From: Amphimedon queenslandica | Taxonomy: Eukaryota; Porifera; Demospongiae; Haplosclerida; Niphatidae | Reading direction: 5' to 3' | Assembly: GCF_000090795.2 (NCBI RefSeq) | Contig: NW_003546626.1 | Location: forward strand, 71,776-98,118 | Length of the DNA: 26,343 nt | Part shown: piece by piece, positions 18,101 through 26,343 of the stretch | How positions within the stretch are numbered: position 1 is the stretch's first letter | How the letters are laid out: every line of letters starts with the position of its first letter | Made by a program: the position numbers and the translations under genes | Notes under the pieces: model-generated | The model's database searches: none | Seen by the model: the letters and a program-made list of their open reading frames with translations, nothing else | Told to the model about the DNA's origin: nothing

Positions 18101-21100
18101 TTACTCATTCTTATGGTCTGAAATTTTTCGTGTTATTTTTGGTCAATAATAACACAGCGAATCCTATTCAATCTTTTCGTTTTTTTTACATCAAACATGG
18201 CAAATGGCTAAAAGAAATTTTTATTACATTTTCTCATGTTATGTAGAAATTTAATCTGTTAATGAGTTGAATGCTTACAATCAAAATTGCAATAAATTTT
18301 TAATGTTGCTTCAAAACTTAACCAAACATACATGTACATGTATATGAATCCTTAGTATAATGAAAGTCACTCTACAAGGTATGCATAAAATATTGGTGCT
18401 CTCAATACATGAAGTGGTGCATTTTGCAGATAAGCATTAGCTGTTATTCAGAATAACAGCTTTTACTTATTTGCAAAATATGACCCTGAGCACCAATATT
18501 TTATGCATGATTTTTCTACACTATTTCAAATGCTTCTTCACATTTCATACACCATTCACGTGATGTCAGTAATGTGTCTGAAATTGATTATTTAAAATTA
18601 GTACGTAAAAATATTTACTTTTATTTTATGCATGAATTTGAACCCATTCATAAAATAACATACATGTACATACCTGTATTATCTGTTTTTTGTTTCTGAA
18701 TCGGAAGCTGTATTTCAGTTGAGTCACTATCTTCAGAACGTCTTCGTTTTCTCATGGAAGAAGGTACTAAATATAATGAATAATGAGATACCACTTTTAT
18801 CATCGCTTGACACCTTTCCCACTGTATACATGTACACATACATGTACATGTATGTACACATGCAGGTATGGTATAAATTTTATAATAACTTACTTTCATT
18901 GTTGATGCATGAATTTGAATCCACTGATGAAATAAACATTCTATCTGTCTTTATTTGTTTCTTGATGGGATATACTTCAGTCAATTCAAAGTCTTCAGAG
19001 TGTCTACGTTTTCTAAAAATAGGAGGACGTACTAAGAATAATAAAGAGAAACTGTAATTTATAAGGAATTACTAATCTGCATGACGTACCTGACATTTTT
19101 ACAGACTCTGCAATGGGTCCAGTAGAGCCTATGACATAAAGTTATAAATCATATCTGAATCTACTGGCTAATAGCAGAAACTAATTTACTTAATAAACAC
19201 TTTAATATAGGTTGCATTGTTAAAAAATAATTACTTACATGTAATTTGAGAATCTATTTCATCAGTGGAACCTTTGAACCAGCACCAGTAGTCATTCCCT
19301 TCTATTGTACATGACTTTGGACAATCTGTACAATTGACTATCAATTCTTCCTTAGCATTTTCTTTAACAATACAAACACATTTCTTCTCCTGATCTTGTA
19401 AGCAATTAAATGCATTGACGTAATTATGCTTCAAATGTAAGTCATCTGTAACTTTACCAATAGTTTTCATTATCAGGTTACGAATTATTGGGCAATGTTC
19501 TTGAGGGCCAATGAAAGACACCTCAATATGAGTATAACGATTGATGAGGTGAAGTGTATGAGGTATTTGATTGAAGGTAATCTTGATCGACATAGCATCT
19601 CGAAACTTGAAGTAATAATCTGGTCTGGAAGAAGGGAGCTCAGTTTTAAGGTCTTTCTGATTGAGAAGGTGCATCACTGCTAATGGAAAAAGACCTTGAG
19701 GAACTGGAAGAATCTCACAATTATCATGATCCCTCCTCCAAACTACGAGAAGTGGTCGAACATCTGACACAGTAGGAATGGCTGAACCTTGATACGAAGA
19801 AAGAGTATAAGGTATAAAATATTCACCCTTTATATTATCTTCCACTTTTGTGATGATGTTGAGATGCAGCAAAAGAGAAATTAAGTCACAAAGTTGAAAT
19901 TCAGGTTGACTAAAGATTTCAATGTTGGACTTCAAGTGCTTAAAAATTTCTTTATAAAAAAAACCATCCTTTAAATGATTTATAATAGTTTTAGAAAGGC
20001 GGTGATTGTGAAGTAAAATAGAATTTTGTGCACTATTATCATTGACATAGGTAAGAGCTAATAACTCTGAAAGAATGTTAAGAATAGGCTTAGGATCAAC
20101 AAAAACTACATCTGTAACTTCTGGATAATATAACATGAGACTGACATCATGAAAATACTGTAACGCTTGCCTAGTATCTTCCTCTTTCATGCCATATCTT
20201 TCCCCAATAGATAAGGCTTCCTTGAAAGATATGATTCTTCTTTCTTCAGGTAAAGACAATTCAAAGGCAAACCATCGAATTGGTATTTTTATAGTAAGAG
20301 AAGCATCAGAGCCATGAACCCATACAGCTTCACAAATTTCTTTACTCAATTTTACCCTTTCTTCTGATTTGGCAATTGTATTGACAGGAAATATAACAGA
20401 ACCTTCAGATTTTTTGTTGTTGCAAATGATACGATCACGTAAGTAAGGTTGCAGTGAAGACATTGAAGTCTTCAAAGTATCTTCACACTTATTTAGGGTA
20501 GTCTCATTCACTTTATCATAATGTGTTCCAAGAACAAGATGCATTGAATTCCCGTGTTGCTTAGTGACACTAGGAATGTCAAGAGACTTAAAATTAGCTG
20601 CAGTAGAAACAGTAGATTGGAAGGATGCTAACTGAGTTGACTTGGAGCAGCAAGGAAAGTGCCTTCCATCAATTCTGTACATCATATCAAACTTCTTGTC
20701 AAGAGGTTTAGAAAGATCAAGAGTGATGATATTAAGAGAAGCAGCTCTAGTAAACAATGGCAATAGCTCCTGATATGCTGGTTGTCCCCCAGAATCAATG
20801 ACATACAACCAATTCTGATCTTTTAAATTAACACCTTTTGGTTTCTTTGTCAAAATTTTTTGAATCACTTCTTGAGCATGAAATTCTACCTCCTCTTCTA
20901 TTGGTTCTAGTGAAGGATGTTGAGATTCATGTGCAGGTTTTTCATTTGATACCAATGATGGTGATGCTGAAGTATGACCAGTGCTCGCCAGTGTAGTTTC
21001 AGTTCCTGAATTAAATCTATTTCCTATTTCTTTTTGTTTCTCTTCTGATGCTTCATTTAAATCAGTTGCTAATCTCTCTAGTAACTCATCTCTATTGACT

Positions 21101-24100
21101 CTTTTCCATTTTTTGTTCTCATCATTTACAGCTACTCTTATTGCTCTGACAGTAGGACAAGCAATTGATGTGCTGTCAGTAACTTCTTCAGTTGGAGGGT
21201 CTTCATCTAATAGTAGGAGCTGGGCACAGGTTTTACCAGCTCCAGGAGCACCAAGCATATTAACACGAGAAACAGTTAGATCAACACTACCTTCCTTTAG
21301 CCACTTATTTAAAGTACCTGCTATATAATAGAGAATGAAGATATATTTTAAACAACAAATAAGTATACTACTAGGGAACTATTCAGGAATTCGGAAAGGG
21401 GGGGTGTTGGCCCTGCTGGGGTATACAGATGTTTATTTGGGGGCGTGCAAAGCACACCAAAATTTTGACTATGCCCACTTTTTTACGGCGGTAAAATGGC
21501 GTTTTCCTTCATTTTCATCAATTACAGGTGGGGTCAAGATAATTTCAAGCATACTGGTATTTCTTATCACTCCTTAAAGCATTGAAAACTGCTAAAATCA
21601 CAATCAGGGGGCTATAACTTTATTAAGAGACTTGGTAGTGATGCAAGAGCCCAGAACTTCAGTAATTTTTTCTGAGCCCAGCCATAGGGGGGTGCTCAAG
21701 CACCCTCAGCACCCCCCCCTAGATATGCCCCTGACTACATATATATAGCAGAAAAGAAATTTGGCATTAAAAATTATAAGCAAAAATTAAAAATACATAC
21801 AAGTCTAGACCTAAAATTTTGAAGTAATAAACATGGCCTTATTAACTAGTAAATTCAAAGCAACTTCAGCGGACATTTTTAGGCAATAAAATAATACATG
21901 TATAGAAAACATGCATTTTTGGACAAGGACTCATATACAAATATAGCTCTAATGTTTCTTACAGAAAAACTGAGAGAGAAAAAGCAACTTAATTACAAAA
22001 TGCAACTCACATAGAAACAGAATGATTGCAATGCAATTATTGTACTGACTTAACCATCCTTTAACATAATTATGCAGTACATGTACACAACTGACTAGAT
22101 TCCAGCCAGGAAAATACATGTATCAGGATATCAAACTGTAAAGTTAACAGTGATATAACAATGATTACTATATTCCTAATTCACTTGAGTTTTTACCCCA
22201 GTCTGATACATTGCTGTTATAGTATACAAAGGAGATACTTGAAGTAATACTACACTAACAAATTTTCAGTAGTATATAGAGTGTAAGTCCATCATATTGA
22301 TGTACATGCAAAAGTGCTGTTTACACCAGTGCTAGATTCATTGCTAAACAAAAGGTTAATCGTTTTGCTTGCCATTTAAGTTTCACATTTACCTATGCAT
22401 GCATGAAATAGGTACTGAATGGCTGGTAAAATTAATTTATTGTTAATGTTGCAATGCACTAATTTTTAACTCACACAACCCCAACATGTAATAAACAGGT
22501 CATGAAGATCCATCTGACTACTATTAAGTTAGATTCTTTGTCTATTACCCATTCTTCACGTACCAAAAGCTATTATTGTGCATCCAAATGAAAAAAATAA
22601 GTTTACTAACTGCCAGGCACAAATATTTGTACCCATGCACAGATTAACTTTAAGAAAATTATAAATGCAAAATATTGGATATTCGACAATTACCAAGTAT
22701 ACTATCTATATATATTGCATGTAAAAAATTATATTTTGTAAAAAAGATCATGTACATGCTAGCTTACTAGACACTTTTGCACTAATTTCCTCCATTACAG
22801 GTTCCACAGTGACAGGTGTAATAACTTGCATCCATATATTCTTCTTTTCATCCTGCACTAATTCTCGAAGGATATTCTCAATATCATCCAGTATATGCCT
22901 CTCAGGCATCCTGCTAAGAAGAAAAGTAACTCCTTGACATTGAAGATGAGGAATGGAAGCAAATCTTTCCTTTAAACGAAGACTGATGGAGAGAGACTTG
23001 CAGAATTCCTTTAACTCTGCTTTATAAGTTTTAATGTGTTCCTCTGCTTCAGTGATATTCAATTCTTCCACTACACTGTGAAGGAGTGCAATATTAGTCA
23101 GTGAACACTCATTTTGAATGAGACGCAGGACACTAGAAATATTAAGACACTTTTTAACATTAGAAACATTGCCATAACAAGACAGGCATTCTTTAATTTC
23201 TTCTAAAGGAGGAGATTTTCGTTTAATAATCTTGCCAACATTGTAGAACATCTTTCCATATGACACTCTCATTGAGGCAAAGTCCATTAGTAACTCTTTC
23301 GAAACAGGAACATGTACCTCAACTACAAAGGTATGGTAATAAATAAAAATTTAATATTACAAAGTGTAAGTCTTCTAATTAAATTACGGGTAAAAGATGA
23401 TAATTAAATAGATATTATTACTACTATATAGCATAAAATTTTCGAGGGCTGTAAACTTCATGAATTTCCCTAGAAATCTATTTTATGGATTTAAGTTTTG
23501 CTAATTTATGCTGTCTACCATCTTGTAACATAATAGATTGATTTTCATGGAAGTGATTTTCGCAAAACTTCAAAAATGGCAAAATTTGCAAAATTTACAG
23601 CCCTTGAAAATTTGGCGCTATACAATACCTGTATATATACACATGTATAAATATATAATTTAAAAACAATTAAACGATATTAACTGTCACTGTCTCCTCA
23701 TCCAAAGTAACAAGCATGAGAAATAATACAGATTAAAAAAATGAATATATCACTTGTACACATAGCCATATACACCATGTACCAGTTGTGTATTACTATT
23801 ACCTTGTGAAACTACATCATGATCTTTAATTGTCTCAGGAACCACACCCCCTTCAGGAATAGGAAAATATTTACCTAGACATAAAGACAGTTACTGGCAT
23901 CACTAGTTAGAGCAAAGGCAAGTACAGCCCTACCCCTAATGAGAACAAAAATTAGAATTGTTCACTCAAAATTTTAAAAATTAAAATGCCATTGATATCA
24001 CACAGAATCTCTCTTCAACATCATCATCATCAAAGGAAACTGCTAGTGAGGTATGAACCAAATAGCATTTTGTTATAGATTTAAAGCATCCGCCCTCCCC

Positions 24101-24859
24101 CAAGTCTCACCCCACTGGCAACCTTGTGCATACTTATGATAAACAGCACAACAACACACATATACTCACTAATATCATCCAGTATAGTTTGTCCTAGTGA
24201 TACATTAGTACTTATTGTACACAATACATTAGCAAATTTAAGTAAACTGTTGGGATCAGTTTGAACAGCTTCTTTGACAGCAGTTAACAGAGCCTCACGT
24301 TGATTAGGAATAGAGGGACTAGCTGACACCACTCTACTAACTGCTTCTTGTGTTAACATACGTTCAGCATAAAGTAACTGGGTAATAGCAACAGAATCAC
24401 AAAGAGACTGAGACAAGACAGTATGACGATTATTAAAAATATTAATAAGAGCTTGATGTTCTATGATGGTAAAATACGATTATAGTTACATACAGTTATG
24501 GTTGACTCACTTAACTTCTCAGCTACAGCAGTTTCATTCATAGATCGTAGAGCATCTGACAGTGAGTCCAAGTTGGCTCCTCCTCTACTGTCAACATTAT
24601 CAGCTCTACTTAACCATTGGGAGAGGCACTCTGTCATACAGCGAGATACATCATGAGGATGATTCTTTTCTATGACGTCCAGTGTACTCTTCTTTAGTCC
24701 TAGTCTCAGTCCAAGCTCATACCACTTCGTTTCTGGAAAGCCACATCTCTTCAATACATCAATAACATCACTCAGGTTACTAACATCTATGACACAAAGC
24801 CTGGATTAAAAGACGGGTTTAGTCAAATACATACCTAAAGAAGTTTGACGAGTGGCCAT
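15101..24859 (-). CDS. Death domain - CARD - Roc/COR GTPase - ZU5 - CARD multidomain protein (19 exons)
   Basis: Exons (minus): 24859-24835, 24786-24511, 24460-24170, 23874-23803, 23322-22768, 21317-19239, 19128-19090, 19031-18894, 18766-18674, 17545-17447, 17392-17249, 17156-16659, 16601-16479, 16431-16225, 16176-16067, 15985-15836, 15767-15593, 15545-15480, 15423-15101. All are GT-AG and in phase, giving about 1,820 aa. Order: Death domain (~9-98, FPETKWYELGLRLGL); CARD-like helical domain (~101-197); unknown helical domain (~225-400); Roc-like GTPase with P-loop GAPGAGKT (429-436), switch II DSGGQ (581-585) and THYDK (671-675) in the G4 place; COR-like region (~740-980, IPIRWFAFEL, VVFVDPKPILNIL); two basic NLS-like exons (1113-1189); coiled coil (1190-1262); ZU5 (~1275-1420, WEKYGFRLECPQGAV); Ser/Thr/Gly linker; conserved post-ZU5 region (GHWKAMYTVVRDLEVL); CARD-like C-terminus (~1717-1815). 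Likely a cytoplasmic GTP-switched death-fold scaffold (inferred). It could be two genes, split in the 1.1-kb intron at 18673-17546. Confidence 0.82.
18381..18508. mobile_element. Full-length foldback (palindromic) MITE
   Basis: The 21 bases at 18381-18401 are the exact reverse complement of 18488-18508 (core CATAAAATATTGGTGCTC). The arms continue inward imperfectly (CATTTTGCAGATAAG against CTTATTTGCAAAATATG) to a central AGCTGTTATTC-A-GAATAACAGCT hairpin. The whole 128 bp can fold into one hairpin. It lies in the long intron between exons 9 and 10 of the death-fold gene. Confidence 0.85.
18516..18577 (-). other. Candidate alternative terminal exon of the death-fold/GTPase gene
   Basis: After a good acceptor (TCAATTTCAG) the sequence reads in the correct phase from exon 9 as DTLLTSREWCMKCEEAFEIV and then a TAG stop. 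There is no usable donor. Used as a last exon it would give an isoform of about 1,209 residues lacking the coiled coil, ZU5 and C-terminal CARD. Confidence 0.3.
18628..18672 (-). repeat. Intronic relic of duplicated exon 8 sequence
   Basis: Just inside the intron after exon 9, GGGTTCAAATTCATGCAT aligns with the coding GTGGATTCAAATTCATGCAT of exon 8. The exon duplication originally covered this part, which is now spliced out beyond a donor (GTATGTACATGT) formed in ACATGT microsatellite. Confidence 0.65.
21372..21733. mobile_element. MITE, inverted copy of the 13685-14017 family, 5-bp TSD
   Basis: The right end CTAGATATGCCCCTG and the decayed left end TAGGGAACTATTCAGGAATT correspond to the termini of 13685-14017. 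Direct repeats ACTAC at 21367-21371 and 21734-21738 flank it. The interior matches over the central 200 bp (TTTACGGCGGTAAAATGG). It lies in intron 5 of the death-fold gene, close to the Roc exon acceptor. Confidence 0.85.
21739..22767. other. Remainder of intron 5, no recognised content
   Basis: AT-rich intron sequence with scattered ACATGTAC motifs. No ORF, splice-compatible exon or clear repeat was found beyond the MITE. Confidence 0.55.
23426..23622. mobile_element. MITE with GGGCTGTAAA terminal repeats
   Basis: Ends TATAGCATAAAATTTTCGAGG and its counterpart read inward from 23622 (TATAGCGCCAAATTTTCAAGG) share AAATTTTC(G/A)AGGGCTGTAAA. TA at both edges suggests a TA target duplication. 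It is about 197 bp, non-coding, in intron 4 of the death-fold gene. The degenerate copy at 95-256 belongs to the same family. Confidence 0.8.
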
Positions 24860-25217
24860 AGCTCCAGTTGCTCTGTCCAGAGGCCAGGACCTCAGGGCAA
24901 AAACGCACTACACACTCAATCTTCTTTTCCCCTTGATGCACCAAACACAAAGGGTGTGCCCGGTGTGGCGATTACACAAGAAATTTAAAATTTTGTGCAA
25001 GTTAAAGGTGGGGCATAGTGGGGTGGGGCTGGATCTGCAACATACGCATAATGTATTAAATCATAAATGCCAGAAGCAGATTTTAAGGCAAGTTTAGTTG
25101 AAAAATGGTTCTGGCTTAATCACCCAATAACCTGCCTAGTGTGGACATTTTAACAATCATGAAATCAAACTCATTAGACTATCAACCATGATCTCTCTCA
25201 CTCTATGTCACACACTC
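24860..25217. promoter_or_regulatory. Intergenic region upstream of the death-fold gene
   Basis: The 358 bp between the DNAI3-like stop codon (25218) and the ATG at 24859 must hold both the end of the upstream gene and the promoter of the downstream one. It is locally GC-richer (GGCCAGGACCTCAGGG; GGTGGGGCATAGTGGGGTGG). No clear TATA box is seen. Confidence 0.45.
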
Positions 25218-25981
25218 TCAGTTTTCATCTGCTGGTTGTCTCAGTCCTAGTTCAATCAATAATGATTGTTCCAACTTTAGATAATCTCTATACTCCTACA
25301 AACAAATGGAGGAAGAGGAAAAGAAGAAAAAAGTTTCTCACAGACTATTCCTAAATTCCTATCACTCACCAGTTCATATTTTTCTTCATCATCTTTTTGA
25401 AGTTCATTCTTCTTTTCCTACAATACAAAATTGACATTAATAACTGGATCTATAATAGAAACTGTGAAGTACATCTGTGATGCATAAAAGTACTACAAAT
25501 ACCGGTATTTTATGTTAATGACTTACTTCTTCTTCATCATCATGAGCTGAAGCTTTGTTCTCATCAAGTGCTTTCTTTTCTATTTCTCTCATTCTGTTTC
25601 TCTCACTAACAAAATCCAACCTCTTAACCTCTCGCTCAAAGAATGACTCCATTATTAGTAACTGATGAAAGGAAGAAGAAAAGTTATATTAGCACAAAGC
25701 AGTAGTATACAGGATGGACTATACTGACAAATTTACTACTCGTCATTTTTAAAAATAATAAATGCATGAACTACAAATGAACAACTCAAATAAAACCAGA
25801 AAGCTTTTGATTTCTAACAACTAAGGACATTGCCAGTGTATATTGATAAAGGCACATATTATAGTTAGTAGTTGAAGTTACATACTTCATTGCTTGATGC
25901 ATGACTTAGACTCCATGGTATTTCTAATATGTGTAATGTACCAGCACTATCACCTGCTGCTAACATTAACTGTCTATCTAT

Positions 25982-26017
<36 letters not shown>

Positions 26018-26343
26018 GAAATAGTGAATTACAGTATAAAATACTAATAAAGGTATCATCATACTTGATAGTGGCCATGGTACAATATAACTGAGAGGTA
26101 GAGAGGAAATGTTTTGAGCCAGTGAAGGAACATGAGACCTACAAATGACAAATAATAACAAAACACATGTACATGTAAATTAGAAACAATACTGATGTAA
26201 GAGTATCTTTACTATAAGCAGCAGTTATACTTTTTGAAACATGCCAATTAGTACGTACATGTACATGTACATGTATTATACTAATTCATTGAATTATTAT
26301 ACAAAGAAGATATTACCTGTCCATTAGGTCCCATATATCAATA
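25218..26343 (-). CDS. DNAI3: Axonemal dynein intermediate chain, WD-repeat, C-terminal exons (partial)
   Basis: Six minus-strand exons: 26343-26317 (runs off the edge), 26138-26065, 25977-25886, 25661-25527, 25417-25370, 25295-25218. All join GT-AG in phase and end at TGA. The sequence opens with the end of a WD repeat (IDIWDLMDR), then LMLAAGDSAGTLHILEIPWSL, the last beta-propeller blade. A charged helical tail follows (FFEREVKRLDFVSERNRMRE; DEEKYELEYRDYLKLEQSLL), ending IELGLRQPADEN. The GTLHILEIPW block and the FEREVK/EYxxYLxLE tail are what I recall of WDR63/DNAI3, an inner-arm dynein intermediate chain needed for ciliary beating. The related DNAI4/WDR78 is the main alternative. Sponge choanocytes and larvae carry motile cilia, so presence is expected. 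Confidence 0.82.
25984..26014. repeat. (GA)n microsatellite next to a splice acceptor
   Basis: About 15 GA units on the plus strand form the CT-rich pyrimidine tract of the acceptor at 25978-25979 on the minus strand, as (TC)n does at 1320-1379. Confidence 0.8.

Noticed and set aside
17546-18380. Extra exon in the 1.1-kb intron (for example around 17880-17940)
   Set aside because: CCGG-containing sequence and short open stretches are present, but no acceptor/donor pair keeps phase 1 and no recognisable domain appears.
18719-19057. 112-codon plus-strand ORF
   Set aside because: Antisense shadow of exons 8-9 with ACATGT repeat translation.
20981-21328. 115-codon plus-strand ORF
   Set aside because: Antisense to the Roc exon; Ser/Leu bias is expected from the complement of Glu/Lys-rich codons.
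24852-25097. 81-codon plus-strand ORF in the intergenic region
   Set aside because: No similarity, no splice or promoter context, and it overlaps the start exon of the death-fold gene on the other strand.
1-26343. CRISPR array, bacterial operon, phage or viral content
   Set aside because: No regularly spaced direct repeats, no bacterial gene organisation, no viral genes; all real genes are spliced or animal-type.
1-26343. tRNA or rRNA genes
   Set aside because: No cloverleaf with A/B boxes or conserved rRNA core sequence was recognised on either strand by eye; a tRNAscan run would be decisive.

Overview
The window looks like nuclear DNA of a demosponge; gene content and texture suggest Amphimedon queenslandica or a close relative. 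This is my recognition, not a search result. The evidence is animal genes with many short GT-AG introns (down to about 45 bp), AT-rich spacers, abundant ACATGTAC-type microsatellites, many short TIR elements, a spliced cystinosin gene, and death-fold/ZU5 proteins of the kind expanded in sponges. I traced exons by hand, matching splice sites and reading phase at every junction.

Layout. (1) 276-497 (-): the first two exons of a gene encoding a mitochondrial-presequence-like N-terminus, running off the left edge. It shares a 56-bp head-to-head promoter with (2) 554-6057 (+): a complete nine-exon cystinosin gene (442 aa) whose introns hold several mobile elements and two tandem duplications that copied 5' splice sites. 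(3) 6254-6841 (-): a HEPN-domain protein, converging tail-to-tail on cystinosin with overlapping 3' ends. (4) About 6.8-14.8 kb (-): a local array of secreted fibrinogen-like (FReD) genes. One copy is intact (12448-13584) and one is nearly full length but carries a 4-bp frameshift (9640-10867). Two copies are truncated and one is only a 5' relic. Three copies keep a nearly identical promoter with a perfect CRE (TGACGTCA) and a TATA box. A roughly 145-bp inverted repeat marks the rearrangement that broke two of them.

(5) 15101-24859 (-): a 19-exon gene of about 1,820 codons with the order Death domain, CARD-like domain, unknown helical domain, Roc/COR-like GTPase, duplicated basic (NLS-like) exons, coiled coil, ZU5, conserved post-ZU5 region, CARD-like domain. 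Every junction is in phase and 16 of 18 introns are phase 1. I take this to be the most interesting object in the window: a likely signalling scaffold with death folds at both ends and a GTPase switch in the middle. (6) 25218-26343 (-): the last six exons of an axonemal dynein intermediate chain (DNAI3/WDR63-like), running off the right edge.

The genes do not form an operon-like pathway. They are independent neighbours: lysosomal transport, secreted recognition or matrix proteins, intracellular death-fold signalling, and cilia. The FReD array beside a death-fold receptor-like gene is suggestive of immune or self-recognition functions, but that is inference only.
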